From NCBI GenBank assembly GCA_016840385.1, contig JAEOSL010000006.1:1-64000 (forward strand): a stretch of DNA of 64,000 nt. The letters run 5' to 3'. Below the pieces are notes generated by a model. That model saw only the letters and a list, made by a program, of their open reading frames with translations, was not told the origin of the DNA and searched no databases. The position numbers and the translations under genes were made by a program. Below are positions 51,687 to 62,435 of the stretch, in pieces. Source of the DNA: Candidatus Thorarchaeota archaeon (GTDB lineage Archaea; Asgardarchaeota; Thorarchaeia; Thorarchaeales; Thorarchaeaceae). Positions within the stretch are counted from its first letter, which is position 1; every line of letters begins with the position of its first letter.

Positions 51687-52865
51687 TCAAATAGAGATAG
51701 GGAGTAATCGGTGATTAACAAATTCTTCAATGTTCATCCTAACCTGCTCGATATCGGTCAGGTGCTTCTTAGCAACCTTCGCATAAACACTCATTACAAC
51801 CTTCTTCTGCTTACCCTCATCATCCAGCTCCCACCTACCCACAACTCGTCCGTTCAACCATATTGAAGGTCGAACCTCTCCAGTAGCTCGAGATCCTTTT
51901 CCAGGCATTATTTGTGGGCCATCTGGATTTGAAGGCCAGAAGTGTTTTCGATCTGCTGGGAATAGCATAGGTTGAACTGATTCTTCAATGAAATCAGTTC
52001 GGTCTATGAATGCTTTGAGAAAATGATCTTCATACGGAAGAAACCAAACCAAGGCTTGTTTCGGTTTCTCAACAGATGCGGCAATCTCAAAATCAGAAGT
52101 CAGCATGTACTTGTCCTTCTGGCCAGTATTGACTGTGACTATATCCTCACCAAGGCTGGAAATAGCATTCTTGACCGTAGTCTTGGTTTGACGTAGCCAC
52201 CACGCAATATCATCAACTGAGACCGGTCCGAATCGTTCGATGTGATGCTGAATTAGATTAGTGATGGCTTCTTGTTCATCAATTAACTTCAGTTTGAATC
52301 CATCAACCCATTGATCTAGCAACGCATATGATGTTAGATTACTCCTTGCATGCTTTGCTTTGGCACGAACTACTTCACCTCGTGCCATCAACATCAACAA
52401 AGCTGAACGCACATGGTCTCCGATATCTGGAACAACTTTCTTGAGATCGCTTGTACGTAGAGGTCCATCCTTTAATGCATCCTTAACACTGGAAAACATA
52501 GCCTCAATATCTTGGTCGGTGAGCACATCGACCTTCCTGTACTTGTCAGTTCGATATGCCTTGAATAGAGATGGTCCTGTGGCACTGATTATCATTGATA
52601 GATTATCAATATGCATCACATGAATCGTTGTTCTAAAGGCGTGAGTCCTGACTAATTTTCTACCACTATCTAATGACTCAAACATATCCTTAGCATCGAA
52701 GTCACCTATTCTTGCCCATGTTGAAAAATACGGGGTCCAGTAATCCGTTGAATGGAGACCTAGCTGGTATTTTGCGACATCGCAATAATTCGTAACTTTC
52801 TCATCAAGTAGAAATTGCTTTCTGAGTTGATTCCAATGCAGTTGCTCTGAAGTAGGTTCACCCAC
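51687..52865 (-). CDS. Winged-helix DNA-binding protein (HTH_42/AlkZ-like)
   Basis: 392 residues from GTG 52865 (GAGGGG seven bases upstream). The N-terminus (LRKQFLLDEKVTNYCDVAKY ... QLGLHSTDYWTPYFSTWAR) and the segment HHIERFGPVSVDDIAWWLRQ belong to the winged-helix family that includes the crosslink-repair glycosylase AlkZ/YcaQ. The late IMPGKGSRATGEVRPSIWLN and GRVVGRWELD strands are also typical. It may unhook damaged bases or simply bind DNA; catalytic residues are not clear. Confidence 0.8.
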   Translation of the reverse strand: MGEPTSEQLHWNQLRKQFLLDEKVTNYCDVAKYQLGLHSTDYWTPYFSTWARIGDFDAKDMFESLDSGRKLVRTHAFRTTIHVMHIDNLSMIISATGPSLFKAYRTDKYRKVDVLTDQDIEAMFSSVKDALKDGPLRTSDLKKVVPDIGDHVRSALLMLMARGEVVRAKAKHARSNLTSYALLDQWVDGFKLKLIDEQEAITNLIQHHIERFGPVSVDDIAWWLRQTKTTVKNAISSLGEDIVTVNTGQKDKYMLTSDFEIAASVEKPKQALVWFLPYEDHFLKAFIDRTDFIEESVQPMLFPADRKHFWPSNPDGPQIMPGKGSRATGEVRPSIWLNGRVVGRWELDDEGKQKKVVMSVYAKVAKKHLTDIEQVRMNIEEFVNHRLLPISI

Positions 52866-53054
52866 GTGTTACCCCTCGTTATGACGTGAAGGGGGTCTTC
52901 CTTTTATCATCTACTTTTCATGTATCTTTGAATCCAGCAATGGTGATTTCAAACAACAGGTACCCACAACCAACTTCTGACTTCAGATACTAGACTCACA
53001 ATATATCACTGAAAGATTTCAGTTTTGTACATTATTTACTTCTTGGGTATGGTC

Positions 53055-53834
53055 TCATGGTTCTTTTCGTATTCGTTGATTCAGCTTGTAGTAAAATCCA
53101 TCCTTTACTAAGCATGTATTGAGAAGGAACAAGATCCATACTGCAATGAGAAACACCGGTGATAATAGGGTCAGCATAGTTTCAATGAATGACAGTGGGA
53201 CCATGATCACTGCTAACTGGAAAGCCCAGTCTCTACCCAAGTACATTCCAATACCTGCAAGTAAATCCAATACGCCTAGGATAACAATGGCTAGAATTAC
53301 AGAGAAGAAGCTAAGCCATGGTATCGGTTCTGAGAAACCCAAAATCGGATAGAGCATAACTGCTCCCAGAAGAACAAAGAATGACTTCAATATTTGAGCT
53401 AGTACTGCAAGACCAAATACACGACGTTGAAGACTTCCGGGAATTCTAACCTCCTGAGTGTCAACACTAGCTAAGCGAACAAAGCTGTATCCTCCGTCAT
53501 TTCGAATTATCCCAAGTGTCACAAATTGAATTCCACAAATAACAAGGATGAAAGCTCCCGCGATCATTGATACTCCTAGAGTTTCTGGGAAGATTACATG
53601 AAAGAAACTCATCCCCGCTGAAACTCCCCATGCTTCAATCTTCAGACTCCAGAACCACCAGGCAACTATCAGTTCCACAATACCAATTCCAAGAAGCACA
53701 CTTGTGGTAGTTGTAACCACAAAAGAGAGTGCGATGAAGATGATTCCCCTTACTACGTGCAGTAGGGTGTTTAATAGAACATAGTCTGTTCTGATATATG
53801 GTTGTTCAACAGAGAGTTGTACTTCGCATCCCAT
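53055..53834 (-). CDS. Polytopic membrane protein, unknown
   Basis: 259 residues, about seven helices (VVRGIIFIALSFVVTTTTSVLL, MIAGAFILVICGIQFVTLGII, IPWLSFFSVILAIVILGVLDLL, LIAVWILFLLNTCLV), with a short soluble N-terminus. The internal pattern (GIxxL near 80 and 190) suggests a duplicated four-helix unit. No family. Confidence 0.65.
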   Translation of the reverse strand: MGCEVQLSVEQPYIRTDYVLLNTLLHVVRGIIFIALSFVVTTTTSVLLGIGIVELIVAWWFWSLKIEAWGVSAGMSFFHVIFPETLGVSMIAGAFILVICGIQFVTLGIIRNDGGYSFVRLASVDTQEVRIPGSLQRRVFGLAVLAQILKSFFVLLGAVMLYPILGFSEPIPWLSFFSVILAIVILGVLDLLAGIGMYLGRDWAFQLAVIMVPLSFIETMLTLLSPVFLIAVWILFLLNTCLVKDGFYYKLNQRIRKEP

Positions 53835-54071
53835 GGTAGTTCATCCTACGTCTAAACTCCCTTGCATAATAATAAGCAAACGGACCGCGCACGTCAATAC
53901 CAAAACTATGTATGAGATATATTTACTGCACGTTTAGTTGGAATATTGTGAAGAACTGGGTATTTTCGACTTACTCAAAAAATGAAGATTTCAATAAATA
54001 AACGAACTTTTGCTATAATAGAACAAAATACGACAAAGGTTTTATCTGTCAATGTACCGAAATAGTATTCT
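53835..54071. other. Divergent intergenic region upstream of the surface-protein operon
   Basis: About 240 AT-rich bases between divergent genes. No gene seen. Candidate promoters for the plus-strand operon include TTGCTATAATAG near 54010. Confidence 0.4.
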
Positions 54072-54080
54072 GAGGAGGTG
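54072..54080 (+). promoter_or_regulatory. Strong ribosome binding site that decides a TTG start
   Basis: GAGGAGGTG lies eight bases before TTG 54089. No ATG gives the same spacing, so TTG is the start of the surface protein. Confidence 0.7.
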
Positions 54081-54088
54081 CGCCGCTG

Positions 54089-56440
54089 TTGAAAAACAGT
54101 TTAGGCTATTCCATATTCGCGATGGTGCTAATGCTTGTGGGACTAGTGGTACTACCAGTCAGTGCTGCGTTTGTTCCCATAACTAATGAAATGACTGAGC
54201 AATCTTTTGAAACTGATGATGATGGTCACACTTACTTGTATGTAAGTAGCGAACTTGATTATCAAAGCAGGGACTATCTCGTCCATGATGGAGATGTAGA
54301 CATTTCCACGTATGAGTACGATGATGATTCATGGACTTTAGATGGGTCCTCATTTGAAGGTCCTGCTACAAGAGAATATCCTTTCCAGGCATGGGATTAT
54401 GTTGAGAGAGGATGGCTCGATGATGGAACTGCATTAGGTCAATTTATTGACTTTGCCAATACAACATCTGACCCACTGGAAATCGGAGCTGAATCAGAAC
54501 GTAGAGTTTTCCCACTTGACGTCGGCACCACAAATTCCATTGTCTTGGAGTCGTCAGTACCACATTATGGTACATTCAACCTAACAAATGAAGAATTCAT
54601 TCATGTAACAGTAGCATCCAGACAGGATGATATTATGCTCTCCTGTTCTGTTGCCTCTCCTGAAGGTGTTGTGTATGGACAAATGTTTCTTTCAGATGGG
54701 AACATTGATGTTATGCCAATTAGACCAGATGGCCCCGGAATGTATATTCTCTATATTGGCGCTTGGACCGATGTCAACAGTTTCTGTACTGTAGATGTTA
54801 CAATTGAATCAGTAACTCCAATCAACTTCCCTGTGGATACAATCATCGAAGGTGTCTTGCCAGGAAGCGAATATATCGCAGAAGTTGGAAGTGGCGATTT
54901 GGTTCATACGGAAACAGCTCCCACTGCTATAACATACAAATTCTACTCAAACACCGCAGTTCCAGAGCGCATCAGTTGGGCTATGAATCTACCAGAGCTC
55001 CAATCTGATGTTTACAGTCCATACATTCCACGACTTCGCATAACTAGTGATGCATATACAATGAATGATGTGGTGTATAGATATACAGACAGTTACAATT
55101 ATGATGAGGATCCATTCTATTTCCAGTCATTCCAGAATGAGAGCTACTATATGACTGTCATGGGAATGGAGAATGTTGAATACGTACTCATGCATGATGT
55201 ACCTACTTCCGCTCCTCTTCCGATAAACCAAGAATTCTATATCGAAAATATGCAATCTGATGTCACAAATGAGGTTTTCACACTTGATCTGTCTGAAGAC
55301 TCCATATTCAGAGTGAATACAACAGCTGCTAACGGTTATAGTTGGCGTATCTATTCTGTGTTTGATGATTTGATTTATCGAAACCTTGGTGTCAGTACGA
55401 ATCCCAATTTCCAAAACTCTGAAGTTTACTATCTTCCTGCGGGGACCTACATAGTAAAAGCTCGCGCAACCTCCTATAGCGCATTTGGTCACTATGAGTT
55501 TAACTTCGGATCCGTGGTTGAGGGTACTGGACCTGTTTCTGTTAATGATGGAAGTCTTATTGGTGTACGATTTGATACTAATGCTCTCGACTGGTATAAT
55601 GTGAGTGTTGCATTCAATACACACGATAATGTTACCGTATCAACCGATGTGCAGATACTCAACACGTTTGGTGAGAACGTGATGAACTCTGATGTTGGTT
55701 ACGGAAACCGACAATCTGGTTTTGGCTGGTTCGAATATCCAAATAACTACACATCCTGGATTGAAAGCGAGTTCGTTGATGGTTTTGGAATCGCAGTAAT
55801 TAGTCCGTATTATGTACAGAACAATACTGCAGGTCTTGTTTCAGACCAACTCTTTGGTCATAGCTTGGACTATACTGTTGCTGTTGAAGATGGTATTCCT
55901 TGGTATTTCAACGATACAGCCTCAATATCCATCGGAACTGGTTGGTATAATTTTACACTAGGATACCCCAGTGATGCTAGTGAATGGTACTTACTTTCGT
56001 TGGATTGTGATCCTGGAACCTGGATGAACGTATCTGTCTATGTAGAAGATGTGTCAACCTGGGATTGTGACATATACCAAAAGGTAAACTATTCCTACCA
56101 ATATTTGGACTGGGATTCTCTCGATGATACCTTTACTGGTTCATTCACTACTAATGGTACATTCCAGTTCGGTAGTATCAGTGACACTGTGAATTTGGTA
56201 TTCTGGATTGACAGAACTCAAGCAGTTGAAGGTAGTTTTGACATTGTGATTGAAACGCATGTTACCAATGCGTTTGATTTCATGGATCCATTGCAGTACA
56301 TGGGTAATGGAGCTGGAGGCGGAGTGGCTCCTCCTGTTGATTTGGGATTAGCCGCGGCTGGTGTTGGAATCTCAGCGGTTGCGATTGTTGTGGTTGTTGT
56401 GGTTATCCTGAAGAAAAAACCACAGTTACTAGGGAGGTAG
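54089..56440 (+). CDS. C-terminally anchored surface protein (paralogue 1)
   Basis: 783 residues from TTG 54089. Signal peptide (FAMVLMLVGLVVLPVSAAFV), a long beta-rich ectodomain with several repeats of the type GxWMNVSVYVEDVSTWDCDI and EFIHVTVASRQDDIMLSCSV, then a Gly-rich linker and one anchor helix (AAGVGISAVAIVVVVVVI) with a basic end. It is homologous along its whole length to the protein at 60095-62434. The operon order (anchored protein, then beta-helix protein) is repeated twice, so the pair probably works together at the cell surface. Function unknown. Confidence 0.8.
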   Translation: MKNSLGYSIFAMVLMLVGLVVLPVSAAFVPITNEMTEQSFETDDDGHTYLYVSSELDYQSRDYLVHDGDVDISTYEYDDDSWTLDGSSFEGPATREYPFQAWDYVERGWLDDGTALGQFIDFANTTSDPLEIGAESERRVFPLDVGTTNSIVLESSVPHYGTFNLTNEEFIHVTVASRQDDIMLSCSVASPEGVVYGQMFLSDGNIDVMPIRPDGPGMYILYIGAWTDVNSFCTVDVTIESVTPINFPVDTIIEGVLPGSEYIAEVGSGDLVHTETAPTAITYKFYSNTAVPERISWAMNLPELQSDVYSPYIPRLRITSDAYTMNDVVYRYTDSYNYDEDPFYFQSFQNESYYMTVMGMENVEYVLMHDVPTSAPLPINQEFYIENMQSDVTNEVFTLDLSEDSIFRVNTTAANGYSWRIYSVFDDLIYRNLGVSTNPNFQNSEVYYLPAGTYIVKARATSYSAFGHYEFNFGSVVEGTGPVSVNDGSLIGVRFDTNALDWYNVSVAFNTHDNVTVSTDVQILNTFGENVMNSDVGYGNRQSGFGWFEYPNNYTSWIESEFVDGFGIAVISPYYVQNNTAGLVSDQLFGHSLDYTVAVEDGIPWYFNDTASISIGTGWYNFTLGYPSDASEWYLLSLDCDPGTWMNVSVYVEDVSTWDCDIYQKVNYSYQYLDWDSLDDTFTGSFTTNGTFQFGSISDTVNLVFWIDRTQAVEGSFDIVIETHVTNAFDFMDPLQYMGNGAGGGVAPPVDLGLAAAGVGISAVAIVVVVVVILKKKPQLLGR

Positions 56441-56447
56441 AAAAAAG

Positions 56448-59400
56448 ATGAAACGAAATCCTATTCTTTACGTACTACTTGCAATACTGATTGCTCAACC
56501 CCTGCTAGTTATTGGGTTCGGCCCTTCGATGGCAACAAACGCAATAGATGCAGAAGATACTGTAATTCCCGCTCAGGGTACACGACTTAGCACACATACG
56601 AATCATGTACCAATAATAATTAATGATAATGCAGATTTTGGCCTACAAGGATGGCCTGGTACTGGTACTCCTGCAGATCCATATGTCCTCTCAGGGCTCA
56701 ACATTACTTATGATCTGGGCGTACCTGCAATTCAAGTGTATAATGTTGATGTTTCATTTGTTATCCGTGACTGTTACTTGAATCAGGGCTCTGAAGACTG
56801 GGCAGTTGAATTCATCAATACCACTGCAGCCACTATCGAGTATACAACTATCTACGGTAATGGTGGTGGAATTTACTGTGATAATGCGAACAACACAGAA
56901 ATCATGCACTCATTTGTTGAGAACTATGGTGACTCGGGCTCTACTACTTACCGCGCACTTCTCATTGAATATTCAGACTCGTGCTCTCTAGTTGGGAACG
57001 AGTTCAATTCTCCTAATGATACCAGCGCTGTATTTTCATATAGCCACAATATTGACTCACAGGACAACACTTACGCATCTGATGGTAGTTCTATGGTTCA
57101 TCTATTATTTACAGCTTGTAATTCCACTTCAATGGATCAGGATACAATAACATATGGAGGAATCAGTGTCAGCTTCTTTGGTTGTCATGATCTTGTATTG
57201 ACCGACTTGAATATCTACGATGTGCTAGATGGTATTTATGCATCTGACTGTCCAGGAATATCGATTACTGGAACCTCAATTAGTGCAACAAACAACTTAG
57301 GTGTACGATTACTTGGATGCAATAATGCAGTTATTTCTGATTGTACTATTGATGCTCCTGCTATTGTCAATGGTATCATCTATACAACTACATCAGAATG
57401 GTTGACAGTAACAGGAAATACTCTCTCTGGTTCAGATAATTTTGGTATCTTACTATCTGGAGCTCACAATAGCACAGTCACAACAAATACGATTACTGAT
57501 ATCTCACTTGCTGGAATTTATCTGGCTGATTCACACGATTGTGAGGTGTCTTCAAATACAGTTAGTGTTTGCAACACATACGGTATTCAATTAGCTACCT
57601 CTCACAGAGTTGACTTGGATGGAAATGTTATCTCGGATATCGATGGAGATGGTGTCTATTTTGAATTATCAGATAATGGAACTGTAAGTAATAGTATCAT
57701 TGACACAGTCACAGATGAAGGAATTGAACTGGATACTTGTAGTAATTGGCAGGTACATGACAACACAATTGCACATGCTGGTGTAGGCATTTACCTCTAT
57801 CAAGGAGCCTTTACAGATATCTGGTCCAATGATATTTCAGACATCGACAGTGAAGGAATCAGCGCTAACACTCATGATGTTCTTGAAACTTGGGAGAATA
57901 CAGTAACCAATGCAGATGTAGGTCTCTACTTCACAGACTGTGATGATCTCTATATCCGGGATGAAACAGTATCTGATTGTGTGACAGGTATTTTTGTCGA
58001 CCAATCCGAAGAGAGTGAGTTCTCTAACAATGTTATAACTGACTGTACTGATAGAGGATTTGACATATGGCAACTCGCAAACACGTCATTCATCCAAAAC
58101 ACACTCACGAACTGTGTTCCCTATGGATTCGAGATTGAATATAGTACCAATCTAACTTTCACTGGTAACGTACTAACTGGCGGCGGTTTCTATTTCTCAG
58201 TAGAAGCATCCCTTTCCGATGTAAACCACACATTTTCAGGGAATACTGTGAATGATTTGCCGCTGTACTACGGTATAGGTGTAGAAAATATTGACATTGA
58301 TGGAACTAGCTATGGTCAAATTATCCTTGCAAATAGTAGCGAAGTTGAAATCACAGGTGGCTCATTCATTAATTCAGCAACGATCTACTTCCATAACTGT
58401 GAGAATGTGAATGTCAGTGGTGTTACAATAACTGACCACATATTTGGAGTGGCTATAATCGATTGTGAGAATGTTACTGTTAGAAACTCTGACATCACAG
58501 GTAACTATGACTGGAGCAATGTTGGCATTCTAGCAGTTAGTTCTGATTGGTTTACTGCCGAAAACGTTGATATTACCACATCAGAAGTTGGTATCGTGGT
58601 TGGTAGTTCTCACTACGCAATAATTGATTCATGTATACTCTCTGACTCACCGGAGTTAATCTATGCTGAAAACTCCGATGGTGGAACAATAGTCGATTGT
58701 GACATTTTTGATGCTATCGCTGTTGGTATTGGTTTAGATAGTTCTGAGAATTGGACCGTTACAAACAACCATATCTATTGGTGTGAAATGGGAATTGAAA
58801 CTGACACCGCAGATTACATGAATTTGACTCTCAATGAAATCCATGACTGTTGGGTTGGTATATGGTGGCAAAATACTGCATTCGGGCTGGCATACAATAA
58901 TACTATTCGCTGGAATGATGGTGGAGTGATAATGATAACTCCTAATCCTGGATCTATGCTGTACTCTAACATACTCGCATTGAATTTTATAGATAATGGA
59001 TTTGATGATGGTGTACCAAATAATTGGGACGACTGGATTAGTGTAGGTAACTACTGGGATGATTATAGTGGTACAGGGACTTATTCTGTCCCCGGAAGTG
59101 CAGGTTCAGTAGATAACTTCCCAATGCAATATATCGTCACCGAGCCAATAATCAATGAAGCATTTGATGAGGACTACGCTGAAGGAACAACTGGTCATGA
59201 AGCTATATGGTATGCTTACGATGATTACCTCAATGACTACACAGTTACAATTGATGGCGCTTTCTGGACCTCAGGAGTAGTCAATGACCTTCAATTCCCC
59301 GAAATTAATGTAAACATTGATGGCTTATCTTATGGTGAGCATACCGCAGTCATTACAGTCTGGGATGTTGATTTGAATTCAGTTTCTGATACGATTCTAA

Positions 59401-60098
59401 TTGATGTCTTTGACATTGTAGACCCGACCGTTGACAACCCCGCAAACTTCGAGATATTCCTTGGAGTTACAGGAAACGAGATAATCTGGGAAGCTGATGA
59501 CCTCAATCCAGGCAACTACGTTGTTATGATTGATGACTCTGAGTATGCTACTGGTCCATGGACGAGTGGTACAATCAGCATAGATATTGACGGACTGTCA
59601 GCTGGCGTACATCACTTCACAATGACAGTCTATGATGCTGATGAGAACTCTGCTTCGGATTCAGTTTCAATTCTGGTCATTAACGATGCCACTGCACCCA
59701 TTATAGACAGTCCTGAGGACATTGTCTTTGTTGTAGATACAACTGGGAACCGAATTATCTGGACTCCTACTGACGACTACCCTGACAGCTTTGAAGTTTC
59801 TTTCAATGGAACCGTTATCGCTGCAGATAGTTGGGGTGGAGGTCATATAGTATTAGAACTAGATAATCTAGTAGTTGGTGAATATAATTTCACCATGACA
59901 GTCTTTGATGGAGGACAACATTCTGCGTCTGATACAGTGGCCGTTCAGGTCATACCCTATGAGGGATGGACGCCTGTTCTTCCGCCACCTGATTTCACAC
60001 TCCTCATTATTGCAGGAGTTGGAGTCACAGGTGCTGTTGTGATAATAGGTGTGATCTACGTCTTGAAGATCAAGAAGCCTAGTTCAGGAGGTGCATGA
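56448..60098 (+). CDS. NosD-like right-handed beta-helix surface protein (copy 1)
   Basis: 1216 residues. Signal peptide (ILYVLLAILIAQPLLVIGF), a long parallel beta-helix with repeated NTxT/NxI/GIxL rungs of about 22-24 residues (NNTEIMHSFVENYG, SNTVSVCNTYGIQLATS, GNTLSGSDNFGILL), then Ig/cadherin-like repeats (TGNEIIWEADDLNPGNYVVM; HHFTMTVYDADENSASDSVS), and an anchor helix (LIIAGVGVTGAVVIIGVIYV). The NosD family binds or processes surface polysaccharides or metals. GGGAGG precedes the ATG by 10 bases. It ends in an ATGA overlap with the next gene. Confidence 0.85.
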   Translation: MKRNPILYVLLAILIAQPLLVIGFGPSMATNAIDAEDTVIPAQGTRLSTHTNHVPIIINDNADFGLQGWPGTGTPADPYVLSGLNITYDLGVPAIQVYNVDVSFVIRDCYLNQGSEDWAVEFINTTAATIEYTTIYGNGGGIYCDNANNTEIMHSFVENYGDSGSTTYRALLIEYSDSCSLVGNEFNSPNDTSAVFSYSHNIDSQDNTYASDGSSMVHLLFTACNSTSMDQDTITYGGISVSFFGCHDLVLTDLNIYDVLDGIYASDCPGISITGTSISATNNLGVRLLGCNNAVISDCTIDAPAIVNGIIYTTTSEWLTVTGNTLSGSDNFGILLSGAHNSTVTTNTITDISLAGIYLADSHDCEVSSNTVSVCNTYGIQLATSHRVDLDGNVISDIDGDGVYFELSDNGTVSNSIIDTVTDEGIELDTCSNWQVHDNTIAHAGVGIYLYQGAFTDIWSNDISDIDSEGISANTHDVLETWENTVTNADVGLYFTDCDDLYIRDETVSDCVTGIFVDQSEESEFSNNVITDCTDRGFDIWQLANTSFIQNTLTNCVPYGFEIEYSTNLTFTGNVLTGGGFYFSVEASLSDVNHTFSGNTVNDLPLYYGIGVENIDIDGTSYGQIILANSSEVEITGGSFINSATIYFHNCENVNVSGVTITDHIFGVAIIDCENVTVRNSDITGNYDWSNVGILAVSSDWFTAENVDITTSEVGIVVGSSHYAIIDSCILSDSPELIYAENSDGGTIVDCDIFDAIAVGIGLDSSENWTVTNNHIYWCEMGIETDTADYMNLTLNEIHDCWVGIWWQNTAFGLAYNNTIRWNDGGVIMITPNPGSMLYSNILALNFIDNGFDDGVPNNWDDWISVGNYWDDYSGTGTYSVPGSAGSVDNFPMQYIVTEPIINEAFDEDYAEGTTGHEAIWYAYDDYLNDYTVTIDGAFWTSGVVNDLQFPEINVNIDGLSYGEHTAVITVWDVDLNSVSDTILIDVFDIVDPTVDNPANFEIFLGVTGNEIIWEADDLNPGNYVVMIDDSEYATGPWTSGTISIDIDGLSAGVHHFTMTVYDADENSASDSVSILVINDATAPIIDSPEDIVFVVDTTGNRIIWTPTDDYPDSFEVSFNGTVIAADSWGGGHIVLELDNLVVGEYNFTMTVFDGGQHSASDTVAVQVIPYEGWTPVLPPPDFTLLIIAGVGVTGAVVIIGVIYVLKIKKPSSGGA

Positions 60099-62434
60099 AC
60101 TTGAATATAATTAGTAAACAAGTTGCAATATCGGTATTCGCGATATCTTTGATGCTGTTGGGGATGACTTTGCTGCCAGTAAGTGCAGCCTATATCCCAA
60201 CACAAACCGAAACCTTTGACCAGAGTTTTGTAGCAGAGGAGAACGGTCATACCTATCTGTATGTGGATAATGAAATCTTCTTTGAACAATCCACGATAAC
60301 ACATAACGAAGATATGAACGTAGAGAAATATTTCTACCAAGAAACTTCATGGAATAATCCGTTCTCTGTTTTTCCTGGACCTGCAGAAAGGAGATACTCT
60401 TTTGCACAGGGTTCAGGTTTTGTTGGTGGCTGGCTTGATAATGGTACACTGTTACCAAGCTTTCACGATTTTGTCAACAAGTCAAATGCCCCTCTTGAAA
60501 TCGGGGCATATTCTGAGCGTAATGTCTTTCCAGTTGAAATTGGTGTTCAGTCTTCGTATATTCTGGAATCCAATGCGATGAATATTGGTACTTTTAATTT
60601 GACTAATGAAGAGTTTGTTCATGTAACATTTAGTGGACGGACCGACACTGCTGAACTTATGATGCTTATTCTCGATCCACAAGGCCGAATGCTAACAGAA
60701 GGATATGTTATTGGTGGGAATATAGAAATTGTACCCTTCCACCCCACAGGACCTGGAATGTATCAGATGATTCTGATGAGTTTTGCAGCGAATGATAATC
60801 TATGTATTGCAGACATCAGTATTGACCCCATCACACCAACTACGATTCCGATCGGAGGTATAGTTGATGGAGTCCTACCTGGAAGCGAACATGTCATACA
60901 AGATGATGGTGCGATGGTCCAGCAGGAAAAGGCTCCTACTGCAATAACCTACAAATTCAGTACAACTAGGACTACTCCTGCTAGGCTGCAATTTGCATTG
61001 AATATTCCAGAGATTACTGAAGATATCTATTATCGATATGAACCTTGGATTTTAATCACAGCTGATGTATTCTTCTCTGAATTGTTGCCTTTGGGTTATG
61101 GAATGTATCTTGATCAAAGCAGTGATCCATTCTACTATCAATCGTTCCAGGATGAAACCTATTATGCAACTGTCATAGGAATGGAGAATGTTGGCTATAC
61201 TCTATACCATGACCAGCCTGTAATCGATGAATTACCTATTAACCAAGAATTCTATATTGAGAATGTTGGAGTTGACAATGAATTACAGGTGTTTTCCTTC
61301 CAACTGGCACAAGATTCTGTAATGCGAGTTAATTCTACTGAAGGCACATATGGATATGGATGGGAGTTATGGACCGTCGATGATGATATGATGTATCGAT
61401 GGCTTGAAGTAGAAGATAACGATGCATTTGAAGATGCTGCCATCTATTACATTCCTGCAGGTGAATATCTAGTATCCGCCGAGTGTTCTGATTCAGACGC
61501 ATGGGGATTCTATGAATTCAATGTAGGACCTGTTATCGATGGAGTAGGATCCGTTGCGGTAGATAATGGAGGTCTTATCGGTGTCCGGTTTAATACCTCT
61601 GTGCTGTCATTGTACAATCTTACTGTTGCTCTGAATACACACGACAACATCACAGCTAGCACCGATATCGAAATTTTGAATACTTATGGTGGATACGTGA
61701 CGGACCTTGACACTGATTTAGGTAACAGACAATCTGGAGTGGGTTGGGTTGAATATCCATCGAACTTCACTCATGATATCTTTGAGAATGCCTGCGATGG
61801 TTTTGGTATTGCTGTGATAAGTCCTTATGATGTGCAGAATAATACTGCAGGTCTTCCGGGAAATTCCTTCAACGAATATACACTCGACTATACTGTAGGG
61901 CTTGAAGATGGTGCGCCTTGGAGGTACAATGGTACTGCTTCTATTTCAATTGAAACTGGCTGGTACAACTTCACTCTTGGTGACCCTGGAGACGTTGGTG
62001 AATATTATCTACTTTCAGTGGATTGCACTGAAGGCACCTGGATGAACGTTTCATTCTATATGGAAGATGTGTCAGATATGGAATGCTCTATCTACCAGGC
62101 TGTAGATGGAAAGTTTCAACGTCTTAGCTGGGGTGCTCTCGACAATACTCTTGTTGGTTCTACTTCAGGTGAGGGTGCGTTCCAAGTGGGGAGTATAAGT
62201 GATGTCATGTATTTTGTTTTTGACATAGAGCGAGTACAAGCTGGCGAAGGAAGACTGGATATAGAAATCACCCAGTTCCTTACAAACAGCTTTGAGTTTA
62301 TGCCACCTGTCATGTATCAAGGTGTTGAAGCACCTGGTGTAGACACAGGTACGCTTGCACTAGCAGCTGGTGCAGGTATCGCCATCGTAGCAGTGGTGAT
62401 AGTAATTGTAGTTCTGAAAAAGAGGAGGCTATAA
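60095..62434 (+). CDS. C-terminally anchored surface protein (paralogue 2)
   Basis: 779 residues, ATG 60095 overlapping the previous TGA (GGAGGTGC upstream). Signal peptide (ISLMLLGMTLLPVSAAYI), ectodomain like the 54089-56440 protein (DQSFVAEENGHTYLYVDNE matches EQSFETDDDGHTYLYVSSE), anchor helix (LALAAGAGIAIVAVVIVIVV) and basic end KKRRL. Similarity runs over the whole length, so a duplication of the whole two-gene unit is likely. Confidence 0.85.
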   Translation: MNLNIISKQVAISVFAISLMLLGMTLLPVSAAYIPTQTETFDQSFVAEENGHTYLYVDNEIFFEQSTITHNEDMNVEKYFYQETSWNNPFSVFPGPAERRYSFAQGSGFVGGWLDNGTLLPSFHDFVNKSNAPLEIGAYSERNVFPVEIGVQSSYILESNAMNIGTFNLTNEEFVHVTFSGRTDTAELMMLILDPQGRMLTEGYVIGGNIEIVPFHPTGPGMYQMILMSFAANDNLCIADISIDPITPTTIPIGGIVDGVLPGSEHVIQDDGAMVQQEKAPTAITYKFSTTRTTPARLQFALNIPEITEDIYYRYEPWILITADVFFSELLPLGYGMYLDQSSDPFYYQSFQDETYYATVIGMENVGYTLYHDQPVIDELPINQEFYIENVGVDNELQVFSFQLAQDSVMRVNSTEGTYGYGWELWTVDDDMMYRWLEVEDNDAFEDAAIYYIPAGEYLVSAECSDSDAWGFYEFNVGPVIDGVGSVAVDNGGLIGVRFNTSVLSLYNLTVALNTHDNITASTDIEILNTYGGYVTDLDTDLGNRQSGVGWVEYPSNFTHDIFENACDGFGIAVISPYDVQNNTAGLPGNSFNEYTLDYTVGLEDGAPWRYNGTASISIETGWYNFTLGDPGDVGEYYLLSVDCTEGTWMNVSFYMEDVSDMECSIYQAVDGKFQRLSWGALDNTLVGSTSGEGAFQVGSISDVMYFVFDIERVQAGEGRLDIEITQFLTNSFEFMPPVMYQGVEAPGVDTGTLALAAGAGIAIVAVVIVIVVLKKRRL

Positions 62435-62435
62435 A